64,000 nucleotides of DNA from Akanthomyces muscarius (Eukaryota; Ascomycota; Sordariomycetes; Hypocreales; Cordycipitaceae): NCBI RefSeq assembly GCF_028009165.1, contig NC_079245.1, forward strand, positions 2,666,001-2,730,000, written 5' to 3'. Below the pieces are notes generated by a model. That model was not told the DNA's origin. It saw only the letters and a program-made list of their open reading frames with translations, and did no database searches. Numbering within the stretch: position 1 is the first letter of the stretch; each line of letters opens with the position of its first letter. Below are positions 44,688 to 56,249 of the stretch, piece after piece. A program made the translations under genes and the position numbers.

Positions 44688-47600
44688 ATGCCTGACATTC
44701 GCTCCTTTTTCACCCCTAAAGGTGGCGCGGCCGTGGCGGCCGTGAAAGCTGAGCCAGCCAGCCAAAAGCCCGACAACAAAAGGAGAAGTAAGTGGCATTG
44801 GCAATCCCAGTTTTGGTATTGGATGCTGACAACATTACAGAAGTTGGTCGTAAGGTCATTGAAGATAGCGATGATGACGAGGTCGTCGAGTAAGGCAACC
44901 ACGAAACCGCAAGCAGCTTACAATGCTCACATTTAATAGGAAGAAACCTGCCGCAAAGTCTACACCAAAAGCGAGCAAGAAGAAGGCCGAGTAAGTTGAT
45001 GTGTACCACTGCGAAGCACAAAACTGACGAAAATTCAGAGATGATGGTTTAGAGATATCAACGAACGACTACTTCGCATCGAATGAGGCGCAGACTTCCA
45101 CGCAGGCTACTCCCAAGAAACCTACCACTGCAGCAAGCAAAGCCGATGTCCCTGTGAGAAGCAGTCCAAGATCGAAAACGACAGTGGCAAAGACAGCAGC
45201 GCTGTCCAGCGATAAACCGGCACCAAAACGTACCTCCAGATCTTCGCACCAGCGCAAACAGGACGATGACGATGCACATATGGAAGACGCCGACGAAGAT
45301 GGCGATGACATATTCGCTGCCGACATAAAAGGTCGCGGCAAGGGAGACGACGACTATGCAGAGGACTCTGATGAAGACATGCTTCCTCAGCCATCGCGCG
45401 CAGCTGCCAAAGAGAAACAGACGCAGGACACCAAGCCGAGCCGTGCTGCTGCAGCGAGCAAAAAGCGAAAAACCCCGGAGCAAGACTCGGATGAAGAAGA
45501 AGAGGAAGAGCTTCCGCGAAAGAAACCAACAGCTTCAAAACCTCGCGCGCCTCGTGCCAAGAAAGCCGACGTACCCGAAGACGCTGCAATCCAAGACATT
45601 CTTGACAGTGTTGCCACTGTTCGGCCCCCGACACCGCCACCAAAGGACCCCAATACCAAGTTTGATTGGCGCAAAGCTGCCGGAGGTGGAAATGCGACTG
45701 TCCAGCCTGTTGGTAGTGCGGACATTCCCGAAGGCGAAGAAGAATGCTTGAGCGGTCTCTCTTTTGTATTCACCGGAGTCTTGAGCACAATTGGTCGTGA
45801 CGAAGGCCAGGCACTCGTGAAGCGTTATGGCGGAAAAGTGACTGGCCAGCCCAGCAGCAAAACTAGCTTCGTCGTGCTGGGCGATGATGCTGGTCCAAGC
45901 AAACTGGCCAAAATTAAATCATTCGGCATCAGAACTATTGATGAAAACGGCTTGTTCGATCTCATCCGCAAGCTTCCTGCCCATGGAGGAACTGGCAAAG
46001 GAGCGCAGAAAGCTCAAGAGAAGAAGAAAGCTGACGAGGAAAAGATCAAGCAACAAATTGCCGAAATGGAGGCCGAAGAGAAGGCCAAGAGAGCTGCTGA
46101 GACAAAGGCCGCCAAACTCGCAGCCAGCGTGTCGGGTGCAGCTCGCCCTCCGCCGCCTTCTAATGTCCCTACACAGTTACTTACCTCAAAGTATGCTCCT
46201 ACTCAACTCAATCACATCTGCGGCAACAAAGGCCAAGTCGAAAAAATCCAAGCCTGGCTGCGAAACTGGCCCAAGGCCAAGAAATACAACTTCCAGAAAC
46301 GCGGTGCTGATGGTTTGGGCGGTGAGCGAGCAATCATCATTTCCGGCCCTCCTGGTATTGGCAAAACGACAGCGGCTCATTTGGCTGCTAGGCTGGAAGG
46401 CTATGACGTTCTGGAAAGCAACGCCAGTGACGCTCGTAGCAAGAGACTGGTTGAAGCAGGCGTCAGCGACGTCATGAATAATACTTCGCTACTTGGCTTT
46501 TTTGCAGGGGACGGCAAAAGTGTGGATACCACGAAGAAGAAGATGGTCCTCATCATGGACGAGGTGGATGGCATGTCTGGCGGCGACAGAGGAGGTGTTG
46601 GCGCAATGGCCAAGTTCTGCAAAAAGACTGAAGTCCCCTTGATTCTCATTTGCAACGAGCGACGTCTGCCAAAAATGAAGCCTTTCGACCACGTTGCATT
46701 CGACATACGATTCAACAGGCCGACTGTTGACCAAGTTAGATCGCGCATTATGACCATCTGCCACCGCGAAGGCTTGAAACTGCCACCGCCTGTTGTCGAT
46801 GCCTTGATCGAAGGCAGCAATAAAGACATCAGACAGATTATCAACATGATTTCGACAGCGAAGCTGGATCAGACAAGCTTGAACTACGACCAGGGCAAAG
46901 CCATGACCAAAGCTTGGGAAAAGCACGTTGTTCTCAAGCCATGGGATATCTGCCAGAAGATGTTGGGTGGTGGACTCTTTGCACCAGCTAGCAAGGCCAC
47001 ACTAAACGACAAAATTGAGCTATACTTTAATGATCATGAGTTCAGCTTCCTCATGATCCAGGAGAACTACCTCCGTTGCAAGCCAATGGCGCTCAACGGC
47101 AAGGGCTATAATAAGCGAGAAGAAAAGCTCAAGGCACTGGAGCTGTTTGATCAGGCTGCTCAAAGCATTAGCGACGGCGACTTGGTGGATAGAATGATCC
47201 ATGGCCCGCAGCAGCAATGGAGTCTGATGCCGACGCACGCCATATTCAGTACTGTCCGTCCTGCAAGCTTCATCGCAGGTCAGCTCATGGGCTCCAACTT
47301 TACCTCGTATCTTGGGAACCTCAGCAAGACCGGGAAGCTCGGAAGGTTTATCCGCGAAATTCATTCCCACATGCGCCTGAAGAGCTCCGGCGATCACAAC
47401 GAAATTCGACAGCAATACATGCCAGTCCTGTGGAAGCAGCTCATCGACAAGCTTCAGGTCGAAGGCCCAGAGTCCGTGTCGGAGGTTATCGATTTGATGG
47501 ACGCATACTATCTGACACGTGAAGACTTTGATGCTATTCAGGAGCTTGGTGTAGGGCCAATGGATGAAAGCAATGTCAAGATCGAGTCCAAGGCCAAGGC

Positions 47601-47913
47601 GGCCTTCACACGAACGTACAACGCCATGAGCCATCCGGTACCGTTCATGAAAGCTAGCACAAATGTGGTAGCGCCGAAGAAGTCAGCTCAAGACGTGCCA
47701 GATCTGGAAGAAGCAATCGAGGAAGAAGACGACGCGGAGGTGATAGAAGCACCTGCTCAGGATGACGACGAGATCGATTTCAAGAAAGACAAGTACATCA
47801 AGAAGCCCAAGGCAAAGAAGGCGACCAAGAAATCAAAAGCAAAGGCGGACGACGAAGATGAAGATGAGAAGCCAAAGCCAAAATCGAAGGCCAAGGCCAA
47901 GGCTAAGAAATAG
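44688..47913 (+). CDS. RFC1: Replication factor C large subunit
   Basis: Predicted 1024-residue protein from exons 44688-44787, 44841-44889, 44940-44990 and 45039-47913. It begins MPDIRSFFTPK, a PCNA-interacting-peptide-like element as at the start of yeast Rfc1. A long charged linker with acidic clusters follows, then a BRCT domain (EECLSGLSFVFTGVLSTIGR to about DLIRKLP, residues 260-340). The AAA+ module has Walker A ISGPPGIGKTTAAH, Walker B VLIMDEVDGMSGGDRGG and the sensor ILICNERRLPKMKP. The C-terminal RFC1 collar domain contains YLTREDFDAIQELGVGPMDE, and the tail is a Lys-rich basic stretch. It is the clamp-loader subunit that opens PCNA at primer ends. The three 5' exons are short, with introns of 49-53 nt. 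Confidence 0.97.
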
Positions 47914-48740
47914 CGCCGTCTGGGCGCTTTGTATCGACAGCATGAGTTCGGAGTTTTGGAATTTATTATCACAAGTCAATGTATCGATTAGTTTGGTGTG
48001 TATTTTTATTTGCAATATGAGGCAGGTTGTCATGTTCGAGATTATCACGCTGAGAATGATTTGCTGCTTGTTCATGGTATTTGTAGCCCATTGGCATGGC
48101 CCCGTGCACTTACATGGCTTGGCGACAGTGGTTTGCGTTGTGATACTGTCCAATGACAAATGTGGCCTTGGGGAACGACCAGCTGCTGGAATATTTCTAA
48201 ATAAGCGATGGCGCAGCCGTGCAAAGAAGTACCAGCTAAATCGAACACCGACGGTGCCTGAAATGTAATTCGAATAAATGCATTTGTTCTCTTTGCTATT
48301 TCGTAGCTTGTCCAATGGTAAGTTAAAAGTGACACGTGCGATAAGTGCTTATCAAAGCGACCACGTCTGCAGGCACGCCACCCTGGGGCGCGGCAACAGC
48401 CTGAGCAAGCTCAGCTGCAATTGCGATTCCAGGCTACAACGTCACCAACTGCGACTTTCTTTATTCTTCCGACCAGGCGCTCGATCAACTGGTCGTCATA
48501 ACGACTCACGGGCAGTCTCAATTATTCCACAGAAAGGAGAGCTAGCTTCCAGCCCCACCCCTATTTAGCTGTCCCGGGAGCTCCTCTGAAAGAGGACACT
48601 GTACCACGATCTACCAGTACGCACCGCGAAACAACAACGGCGGCGAGAAACCGAGAGCGCACGGGCGAAACGAGACAAATCGCCAGAGAAGCAATATAAG
48701 CGCCTAAGCTGGTGAAGGAAAGAGGGCGACTCGATCCAAG
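47914..48740. other. Intergenic stretch between RFC1 and YOS1
   Basis: 827 bp with no gene recognised. The right half is the YOS1 promoter and leader. Confidence 0.55.
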
Positions 48741-49059
48741 ATGTTCTTCCTCGGCAACCTCTTCTACGTCAGCTGCCTCCTGATCAACGCGGTGGCCATT
48801 CTCTCAGAGGACCGCTTCCTGGCGCGCATAAACCTGTCGCCGGGATCGCACGACCCCGGATTCGGCGCGGGCACGGAGCCGCAGAGCGTGCAGGCCAAGA
48901 TTGTGCACCTGATAGCCAGCGTACGGACGCTGATGAGAAGTACGTCTGGCGCGCATCCCATTTGCAAACCCCACTGGCGCAAAGTTGCTAACACTTGTTA
49001 TAGTGCCGCTAATAATCGCAAATACACTGATTATACTGTACGAGCTGATTCTCGGCTAA
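48741..49059 (+). CDS. YOS1: Yos1 (IER3IP1) ER-Golgi transport protein
   Basis: Predicted 84-residue membrane protein from exons 48741-48939 and 49004-49059. The start MFFLGNLFYVSCLLINAVAI is the first hydrophobic segment; SEDRFLARINLSPG follows; then a soluble middle part with VQAKIVHLIASVRTLMR; the second exon codes the C-terminal membrane segment MPLIIANTLIILYELILG. The intron (GTACGT donor, CTAAC branch, TAG acceptor) completes the methionine codon at the junction. The yeast homologue is a subunit of the Yip1-Yif1 complex needed for COPII vesicle traffic from ER to Golgi. The length equals the family norm (about 80-85). The gene is too short in each exon to stand out as an open frame. Confidence 0.95.
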
Positions 49060-49620
49060 GCCGGCCTGGAAAGCGGAGCATTGGCAACGAGAGACGAAAA
49101 AGAACAAGCAGGATAGATAATCGGAGAATGGGATTATTGGTGGTACTACAGCGAATCGATTTCTTTCGCCACTTTGCAACCTATGATGAATAAATAACTT
49201 GGAGTAAATGGTGATACAAGACGATACAATCAAGGTCGCCCAAGGCTAGATAGCTTCTAATACAAAGGGCATATATACAACTATACCCCGCAGAGTCTCC
49301 CTATCCCGAGGAGACTTTCGCTTTTTCCATCTACCTGTTCCTGTATTTTGTACAAGCAGAGAAAGACAGACTAGACTTCTTTTCCGTGGCCATTTCAGCC
49401 AGTCGCCATGCAATTTTTCTTTTTTTTTCATCCTTTGAAGAATCACCATCATGAGAGGAGCATTAACACATCGTGTCTGACCCAACGCCGGCCCAATATG
49501 TATCCCAGAATTTTTGTTGTAATATTACACGCGGAGTGCGCCTTTTTCGTCCAAGGGAAGAAAAAAAAGAGAGCGTCACGCAATTAAAAGAACAAGGTTG
49601 ATGCAGTTCTATCTGCATGT
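49060..49620. other. Convergent spacer between YOS1 and MGE1
   Basis: 561 bp, the 3' flanks of two convergent genes; no other feature recognised. Confidence 0.55.
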
Positions 49621-50408
49621 TTAAGCGTTCTTGACGACGCCGACCTTGGCAGCGCGGAGGACGCGGCCGTTGAGCTTGAAGCCCTTCTGCTGGACGTGGA
49701 AGACGGTGTTGTTCTCCTTGTCGGGCTGCGGCGTCATAAAGGTGGCCTCGTGCTCGTTGGGGTTGAACTTTTCGCCCTCGGGCTCGAGTCGCTCGAGGCC
49801 GTGCTTGGCCAGCGTCTGGATGAGGATGCTCTCGGTCATCTTGAGGCCCTCGTAGAGGTTGACGAGCTCCTTGACATCGTCGTTCTTGTCGGCGGCGTTG
49901 AGCTTGTCGGCGGGGACGTTGGCCAGCGCGCGGTCGAGGTTGTCGACGCTGTCGACGAGGTCCTTGGCGAACTTTTGGATGGCAAAGTCGCGAGCCGTCT
50001 TGACCTCTCGCTGGGTGCGGTCCTGCAGGTTGCGGAAGTCGGCGACGGTGCGCATGCACTTGTCCTGTTGTTGCAAACGGTGTCAGTAAAAGATGCGAGG
50101 CGTGTGGGCGCGGGCGTTGCAAAACAAACCTTCCACTCGCGCGCCTCGGCGTCCTTGGCCTCAAGGCTCTTCTTTAGCTCCGAGACTTCGTCGGAAGCTC
50201 CATTTTGCTCCTTGCCTTCGGCCTTGTCCTCAGTCTTCTCCTCCTTGGCTTCGCTGTACCATCTCGAGGCAGCGGGCTGGAAGGATCGGAAAGCCGGCGT
50301 GGCGACGGCAGCGCACGCCTGTGGGCGCAGCAGCAGCTGGCTGGCGGACGCCCTGGGCGCAGCAGCGCGCAGAGATCGGGGGAGAGCGGCGGCAGCTTGG
50401 CGCAACAT
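49621..50408 (-). CDS. MGE1: Mitochondrial GrpE nucleotide exchange factor Mge1
   Basis: Predicted 240-residue protein from exons 50408-50130 and 50064-49621. The N-terminal 50 residues are an Arg/Ala-rich mitochondrial presequence ending near SRWYSEAKEEK. The coiled dimerisation helix follows (DEVSELKKSLEAKDAEAREWK/DKCMRTVADFRNLQDR; the junction lies in the helix), with the GrpE core FAIQKFAKDLVDSVDNLDRA, and the C-terminal beta domain GLERLEPEGEKFNPNEHEA to the family end VQQKGFKLNGRVLRAAKV. Mge1 releases ADP from mitochondrial Hsp70 (Ssc1) during protein import and folding. The intron donor is GTTTGT. It is transcribed divergently from RPN6, so two protein-quality-control genes share one 630-bp promoter region. 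Confidence 0.96.
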
Positions 50409-51038
50409 TGTGAGTAAGGGGTATATATATGTGTGAAGAAGGGGGCGCAGAATTGAATTGATGAGGCAATGGCAAGTAGGAAACAGATGCGCAGAAAAAG
50501 ACAAGGTGCGAGCTGCTTCGGCGAAACGGAATGGGAGTGTGACCTTTCAGAAAATTCAATGTAGCTATTGCAGCGGTTCGCTCCGGTTTAGGGGATTAAT
50601 TAGGCGTGCGAGGGTGCTTCTTGGCAGGCGGATCAATGATTGGCCGAGTCGCTTTTAGGCGGGCCAGTAGAAGGCTCCAGCAACTCTGCGCAGAGTTCTG
50701 CTGCAGCGAGGCGGACAGGCGCTAAGCCACTGCAAGTTTGGGGTTTCCAGTGGCTGGTGAAGCTCCCCAGCAAACCTACCTAGCCACAGGCGGCGGCGGC
50801 CCTTACGTCGCGCCGTGGCAACCTAGAAGCTCACCATCCATCCACCTTTGGTGCATTCGTCTCACCATCATCAATTCCACCATTCTCTGCGCATCAATCG
50901 CGACGAACAACAAGATTCTTGGCCACTGATTCTACGACACGAATCTAGGTCTTGCTAATTCGCCTTTCTGCACCACTCTTCCCGTATACTTGCGACCCAA
51001 TACCGATCAAAGAACAGCAAATCCCACATACCTTTAAA
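50409..51038. promoter_or_regulatory. Divergent MGE1-RPN6 promoter
   Basis: 630 bp. CGTGGCAAC at 50814-50822 differs at two positions from GGTGGCAAA, the proteasome-associated element bound by yeast Rpn4. No clear heat-shock element was identified by eye. Confidence 0.35.
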
Positions 51039-52446
51039 ATGGCAGCCGGCGACTCGAGCCGGGTCCAGGAAGCCCAGAAGATCGCAAAGACGGACCCCAG
51101 CAAGGCCGAGGCCATTTACAAGGAGATTGTGTCCCAGGCCCCGGCTGCGACTTCAGATGCGGCGACACGCGAGTACGAGCAAGCTCTAATCAGCTTGGGA
51201 GAGCTGTACAAGGATGAGAAGTTAGTCTGCAACCGCGTCCAGGAAAAGTTTATAAGCAATGCGATTCTGACGGATCCCTTTTTCATTTTAGAAAGTCACA
51301 AGATCTGGTAGAGCTCGTACGACAGAGCCGCTCGGTTCTGTCCTCGTTTGCCAAGGCAAAGTCGTCAAAGCTTAGTCCGTTTCGCCTCGTTCAGTCAACG
51401 CCCGGTTTTTACTTTTGCTAACAGAGTTGTTTCCCCCAGTTCGCCAACTTCTCGACCTCTTCAAGGATATCCCCAACAGCACCGACATCGAAGTCGCCGT
51501 TACAAAAGACTGTATCGAATGGGCCACGGCCGAGCGTCGAGCTTTCCAGCGCCAGGACCTCGAGGTCCGCCTGGTCGCGCTGCAAATGACCAAGCAATCC
51601 TACTACGAGGCTCTCACGCTGATCAACGGTCTGCTACGGGAGCTGAAGCGTCTGGACGACAAGCTGCGTCTGGTCGAGGTGCAGCTACTCGAGTCGCGCG
51701 TCTACCACGCCCTCGGCAACATCCCCAAGGCCCGCGCGGCGCTCACGAGCGCGCGCACGAGCGCCGCCAGCGTCTACACGCCGCCGCTGCTGCAGGCCAA
51801 CCTCGACATGCAGAGCGGCATGCTCCACGCCGAGGACAAGGACTTTAACACGGCCTTTTCCTACTTCATCGAGGCCCTCGACGGCTACCACACGCAGGAC
51901 GAGAACAACAAGGCCCAGGCTGCCCTGCAGTACATGCTGCTCTGCAAGATCATGCTTAACCTCGTCGACGATGTCAACCAGCTCATGACGTCGAAGCAGG
52001 CCGTCAAGTACGCCGGCCAGAACCTCGAGGCCATGAAGGCCATTGCCCGCGCGCACGGCAACCGCTCGCTCGAGGAGTACGAGCGCGCCCTCTCCACGTA
52101 CCGCTACGAGCTCGGCAGCGACGCGTTCATCCGTAACCACCTCCGCCGCCTCTACGACGCCATGCTCGAGCAGAACCTCATCAAGGTCATTGAACCCTTT
52201 TCGCGCGTTGAGATTGACCACATTGCCAAGATGGTCGGCCTCGACACGCAGCAGGTCGAGCGCAAGCTCTCGCAGATGATCCTCGACAAGGTCATCATCG
52301 GCGTCCTGGACCAGGGCGCCGGCTGCCTCATCATCTACGACGAGACGCACCGCGACCAGTCGTACGACGCGGCCCTGTCGACGATTGACAAGCTCAGCAA
52401 CGTCGTGGATGTTTTGTACACTAACCAGGCCTCTTTGCTGGAGTGA
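51039..52446 (+). CDS. RPN6: 26S proteasome lid subunit Rpn6 (PSMD11)
   Basis: Predicted 423-residue protein from exons 51039-51220, 51292-51374 and 51440-52446. It begins MAAGDSSRVQEAQKIAKTDP and consists of TPR-like helical pairs (DIEVAVTKDCIEWATAERRA, LEVRLVALQMTKQSYYEAL, LLESRVYHALGNIPKARAAL) followed by a C-terminal PCI domain (RYELGSDAFIRNHLRRLYDA, EIDHIAKMVGLDTQQVERKL, ILDKVIIGVLDQGAGCLII). Rpn6 clamps the lid to the 20S core and base. Junctions rejoin KDEK/KSQDLVELV and SSKL/IRQLLDLF in frame; the third junction uses a less usual GTCCGT donor. The third exon is very GC-rich at third codon positions. The length matches the family. Confidence 0.96.
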
Positions 52447-52845
52447 AGCGGGTTTGATGTTGTTAAACGCAGGCGCTCGTCTAGAGGATTAGAACTTACG
52501 TTTACTCTTTTTGATAAATAAACTGTTAATCACCAAACTGAGTTTGTGATTCGTATCCTCCCACCCGTAAGAGTTTGCCAAAGCGTCTGACTTAATATTT
52601 AATGTACGCCCAGAAGAAGAGCGGCCGTGTAGCCCTGAAATATTGGCTTAGAATAGTTACACATGCTAGTTCTCGTGTAGGTATCATCTTTCGTCTTATA
52701 TTGGCTAATTTCTGGCATGAACGAGTGGAATCAGTATATAATGGGTACATGATTGGTGTAATCATTGCTATTTTTTCCGCTTATACTATTCGTACTATTT
52801 GCACTTAACCTACAGAATTTGACATTTGCTTTGCTAAATACAAGT
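52447..52845. other. Convergent spacer between RPN6 and the LtrA-like gene
   Basis: 399 bp of 3' flanking sequence, AT-richer than its surroundings; nothing else recognised. Confidence 0.55.
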
Positions 52846-55131
52846 TTACACGTGCTCGCTGCCGTCGGCTTTTCGATGTTGGTGATCTTCATCTTTAAAT
52901 CTCGAAGATTCTGGTGAATCCAACCGAGGCGCACCCTTGGGCGACACGTCCCGAAAAGACACGCGCCTCCCTCGCGGCGCAGCACCGCCAGCGGCGCCCT
53001 TCAACGTTTCCGCGCCAGAGAGATCGGTGTTCTCCCGCGTCGGCGGCCAGAAACGCAGAATGACGCGCTGGCTGTCCTCATCATCGTCGCGCTGGCGACG
53101 TGTCTCCTTGTTCTTCTTCCTCGGCCGAAAGAGGCCGACAATATTGCGCACCGTGTCGAGCGCGGATCGGGTCCGGCCGCCGCCGGCGCTGCCGCGCACG
53201 TGGACGAGCACCGTCACCACGAACCAGGCAAGGCCGATGGTGGGTATAGGCCAGGCTGTCAGGAGGAAGGTGTCGGCATCGTCAGGGACGAAGAAGAGGG
53301 TGGCGGTCACGGCGATGCCAATGCCGAAGAGGGCACAAATGATGAAGCGCAGGCGCGGCAGCCGGCCGAGGGGCGACATGCGCGACACGAGGGCCATCAT
53401 CACGAGCAGGACGAGCGTGCAGCCGCAGGCGACATACGTGTAGGCAAACACGAGCCGTGCGCGCTGGTTCGTCTTGTCGCTGATGGTGACTTCGTTTTCG
53501 GCCAGCTCGATGGGGTTACTGCTGTTAGGATGCTTGGGCTTGGTCTCGGTGCTGACGTCGATGCCAAAGGACTTGCTGACGCTATTGGCCATGACCGAGT
53601 AGATGTTGACAATTTGCTCCACGAGCGTGACAAAGCCGTTGACAGTGGCGTCATCCAGCACGGCGCTGTCGTTGGCTGTCGCAAGATAGTCTTGCAGGTT
53701 GACCCAGGTCGCATCGGGGATCATGGAAATGTTGTAAATCGAGTGGTTGACGACGATGCGTGCCGCCGAGTCCTGGGGCGGGTAAAGGTCAAAGATCTGA
53801 CTCGTCTCGTTGGCTAGGCCGTCAGCGATGGAACGGCTCGAGGTGTTGTTGGTCAGCTCGTCAAAGGTTCGCGGCCCAGGGGACGGGTCGTACTGCCAGT
53901 TGTCGGCAATCGTGTTGAGGACGTTAAACGCCTTGCCGAACAGGATGAGCTGCGTGAAGCCCCGCATGAACAGCACCAGAGACAGGTGAAAGGGGTAGTG
54001 CAGGGCAGTCCATATCTGCTGGCGCAGCGCCGGCAGCTGGAGATGGCGCATCCAGTCAAAGTAGACGAGGAAGATGAAGTAAATTGTGCCTGAGGCGGCA
54101 GTAATCATGCCAATGGTAAAAGAATCTAAGAAGAGCCTCGAGGTTAGCGCGCCTGACAGAAGAAAGGAAATTTACGGGCTTCTAGAATTTACTGACTCCA
54201 TGCTGCGGATGTCTTGACCATTGTAGCAATGTTCTGTGCCACAGTCTGGATGCTCTCGCCGAGGATCATGATAGTGATGAGGCTGAGACGCTTCATCAGG
54301 TGCGTGCGGGTGAAGCTCAGCGTCTTCCAGTAATTCGAGATGACGAGGCTTAGTATGGCCTCGCCCGCGGTAAAGATGTACCATGTAATGTAGACACGGC
54401 TCTGCTTCCCCTGAAAGCGGAATGTGATGCCGAGATAGACGAGCGCGCTGATGGTGTTGATGGCGATTTGGAGATAGAGAGGCAGTCGTGCGCGCTTGTA
54501 CTTGTAAATCTGGGCAAGCGTGTGTGCGTATTCAATGGCTAGGCAAAGACGAGAGAAGAATAGCATTAGGGCTAGACAGGGACTTATGTCAGTACAAGGC
54601 CAAGTTTTCGGGGACCGACAACGACGACTTACACATTGTCATCATGGTGGACTGATCCTGGTCCTCTGGATTGAAATTGGGCGCCACAACGGTGAAGCCG
54701 ACGAGGACGCCGAGCTGGACGGCGCGAGCCACGCGCTCAAAGATGCTGTCCGTCACATAGCGCACGTCGTACAGCGTGACGACGAGCCAGGTTCCCCAGA
54801 GAAGACTAAAGTAGCCGATGTAGGCCTTGAAGCGCTGGTGGTTGGTGACGGCCTGGCTCTGCGTAAAGACGTTGTAGTTGGCGGCGAAGAACAAGTCGTA
54901 GAATATCTCCAACAGGGTTGGCTCCTCGTATCGCTTGAACGGAGGATGGCCGTCGTAGCTGCTGCCACCGCCTCCTTGACCCTGCCCATCGACACCTACA
55001 TTCGCGTCCTTGAAAGGGTCCGAGGCGCAAGGTTGTGCTTCGGATGGGCGCCGGAGCCGGTCAGACGCTAGCGGGCTCTTGAACCACTGCGGTTTCTCAG
55101 CGGCGACAATGTGAGCTTGTTCGTGGTCCAT
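52846..55131 (-). CDS. LtrA-like (low temperature requirement A) membrane protein
   Basis: Predicted 717-residue protein from exons 55131-54633, 54571-54197 and 54125-52846. The family start is YEEPTLLEIFYDLFFAANYN, followed by about eight or nine hydrophobic segments (YIGYFSLLWGTWLVVTLYDV, AVQLGVLVGFTVVAP, LPLYLQIAINTISALVYLG, IGMITAASGTIYFIFLVYFD). The LtrA signature region LSLITIMILGESIQTVAQN lies before the second junction (AAW/NSFTIG). A long loop of about 180 residues with several N-glycosylation sites and a second membrane bundle follow, then a basic, Arg/Pro-rich cytoplasmic tail. The function of fungal LtrA-like proteins is not known; the bacterial name comes from a cold-growth locus. 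The second intron uses a GTCAGT donor, deduced from phase. The ATG at 55131 was chosen as the first in frame. Confidence 0.85.
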
Positions 55132-56249
55132 GATGCATCAGTATGCATATCTCAATGGCAACTGCCAGGCATGTTTCTGTCAATGCAGGCGACCAGATTG
55201 ATATAGATTTTGATGCAAGGAAACAAAAGCCCAGGACGCACACAAGGTGGTGACGACTCAAAAGAAGCTTTCGCTTGAGCGCGAGCCCACTCACCGGTCG
55301 CGGGTCCCCGGCGTATAGGTGACGAAGACGGGCGCCACGCTATAATAGAACGAGTGAATTAGTATTTTCATTCTTCCTCGACTCTTTCCCCCCTTTCATG
55401 CTCACCTCTCTCCTCTTTTTTTCTCATGGTTCTTCTCAATCTGATTGATGCTTCTATTGTCGTCCTCTTCCTCGTCGTCTTTTAAATCACAGCAACCACC
55501 AACCACTAGCCTCTTTTCTCTGCCCAGTTCCGATCTCTCTTTGGGCCGGTCTGGCTTCAGGAGTCCTCCGTTGCCGAACAGGGTAATGATTAGTGACCGA
55601 CACTCGGCAGTGCTCGATGGCAGGGCTGATTCGCTAGCTTGGCACGACCTTCTTCAAGATGTGACTGCTTTGGGCCATCGCTACTCCACCGGCTAATGGC
55701 CTCCAGGACCCTCTCTCGAGCCATAATTGAGGCGCAGTTGGTTCCATGAAATGATTCTTGGCATTTTGCGACGGAAAAATCGGAATATGCCCGATGTTGG
55801 CAAGATCGCAGCTTGGTCGTTTGGTGTTTGTCGCAGCGTGAATATTTAAAGCCTGTCTGTCAGTTGCCAACCGCGCTGTCGCTCACGGGCAGCACCAAAT
55901 ACAGAAGGCGCATACATGACTCGTGTATTTGAGACAGGACCAATCGTAATATATCAAACGTTAGCCTGTGCGAGAACCAACACTTATTGGTACAACCATG
56001 GAGAATCAAATTTCTCGGCCAGCAAATTGACAGATGATCAAAAACACTGCAGCAGAAGCGTCGCTTCCTCTCGGCCGTCAGATATGATCGAAACCTGTAT
56101 TGAAAAGGTACTTGACTGTAAATGTCTGCTAGGAGTATCACTACTAGGAACCACTACATGGCGTAACTCATTTCATTCATGCACCTCTGCGCGCCTTGAA
56201 AACCCCTGCAAATTGGGTCGTAGGGGTTTGAGCATTCAGACTCGTGGAC
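55132..56249. other. Intergenic stretch upstream of the LtrA-like gene
   Basis: 1.1 kb with no supportable gene. A (TCG/TCC)-rich polyserine-like stretch at about 55457-55482 and a pyrimidine-rich zone at 55380-55440 fit an LtrA promoter read on the minus strand as purine-rich sequence. Confidence 0.5.

Noticed and set aside
53200..53817. 205-codon frame antisense to the LtrA-like gene
   Set aside because: A shadow frame of a GC-rich coding exon; the minus-strand protein has clear membrane segments and family motifs.
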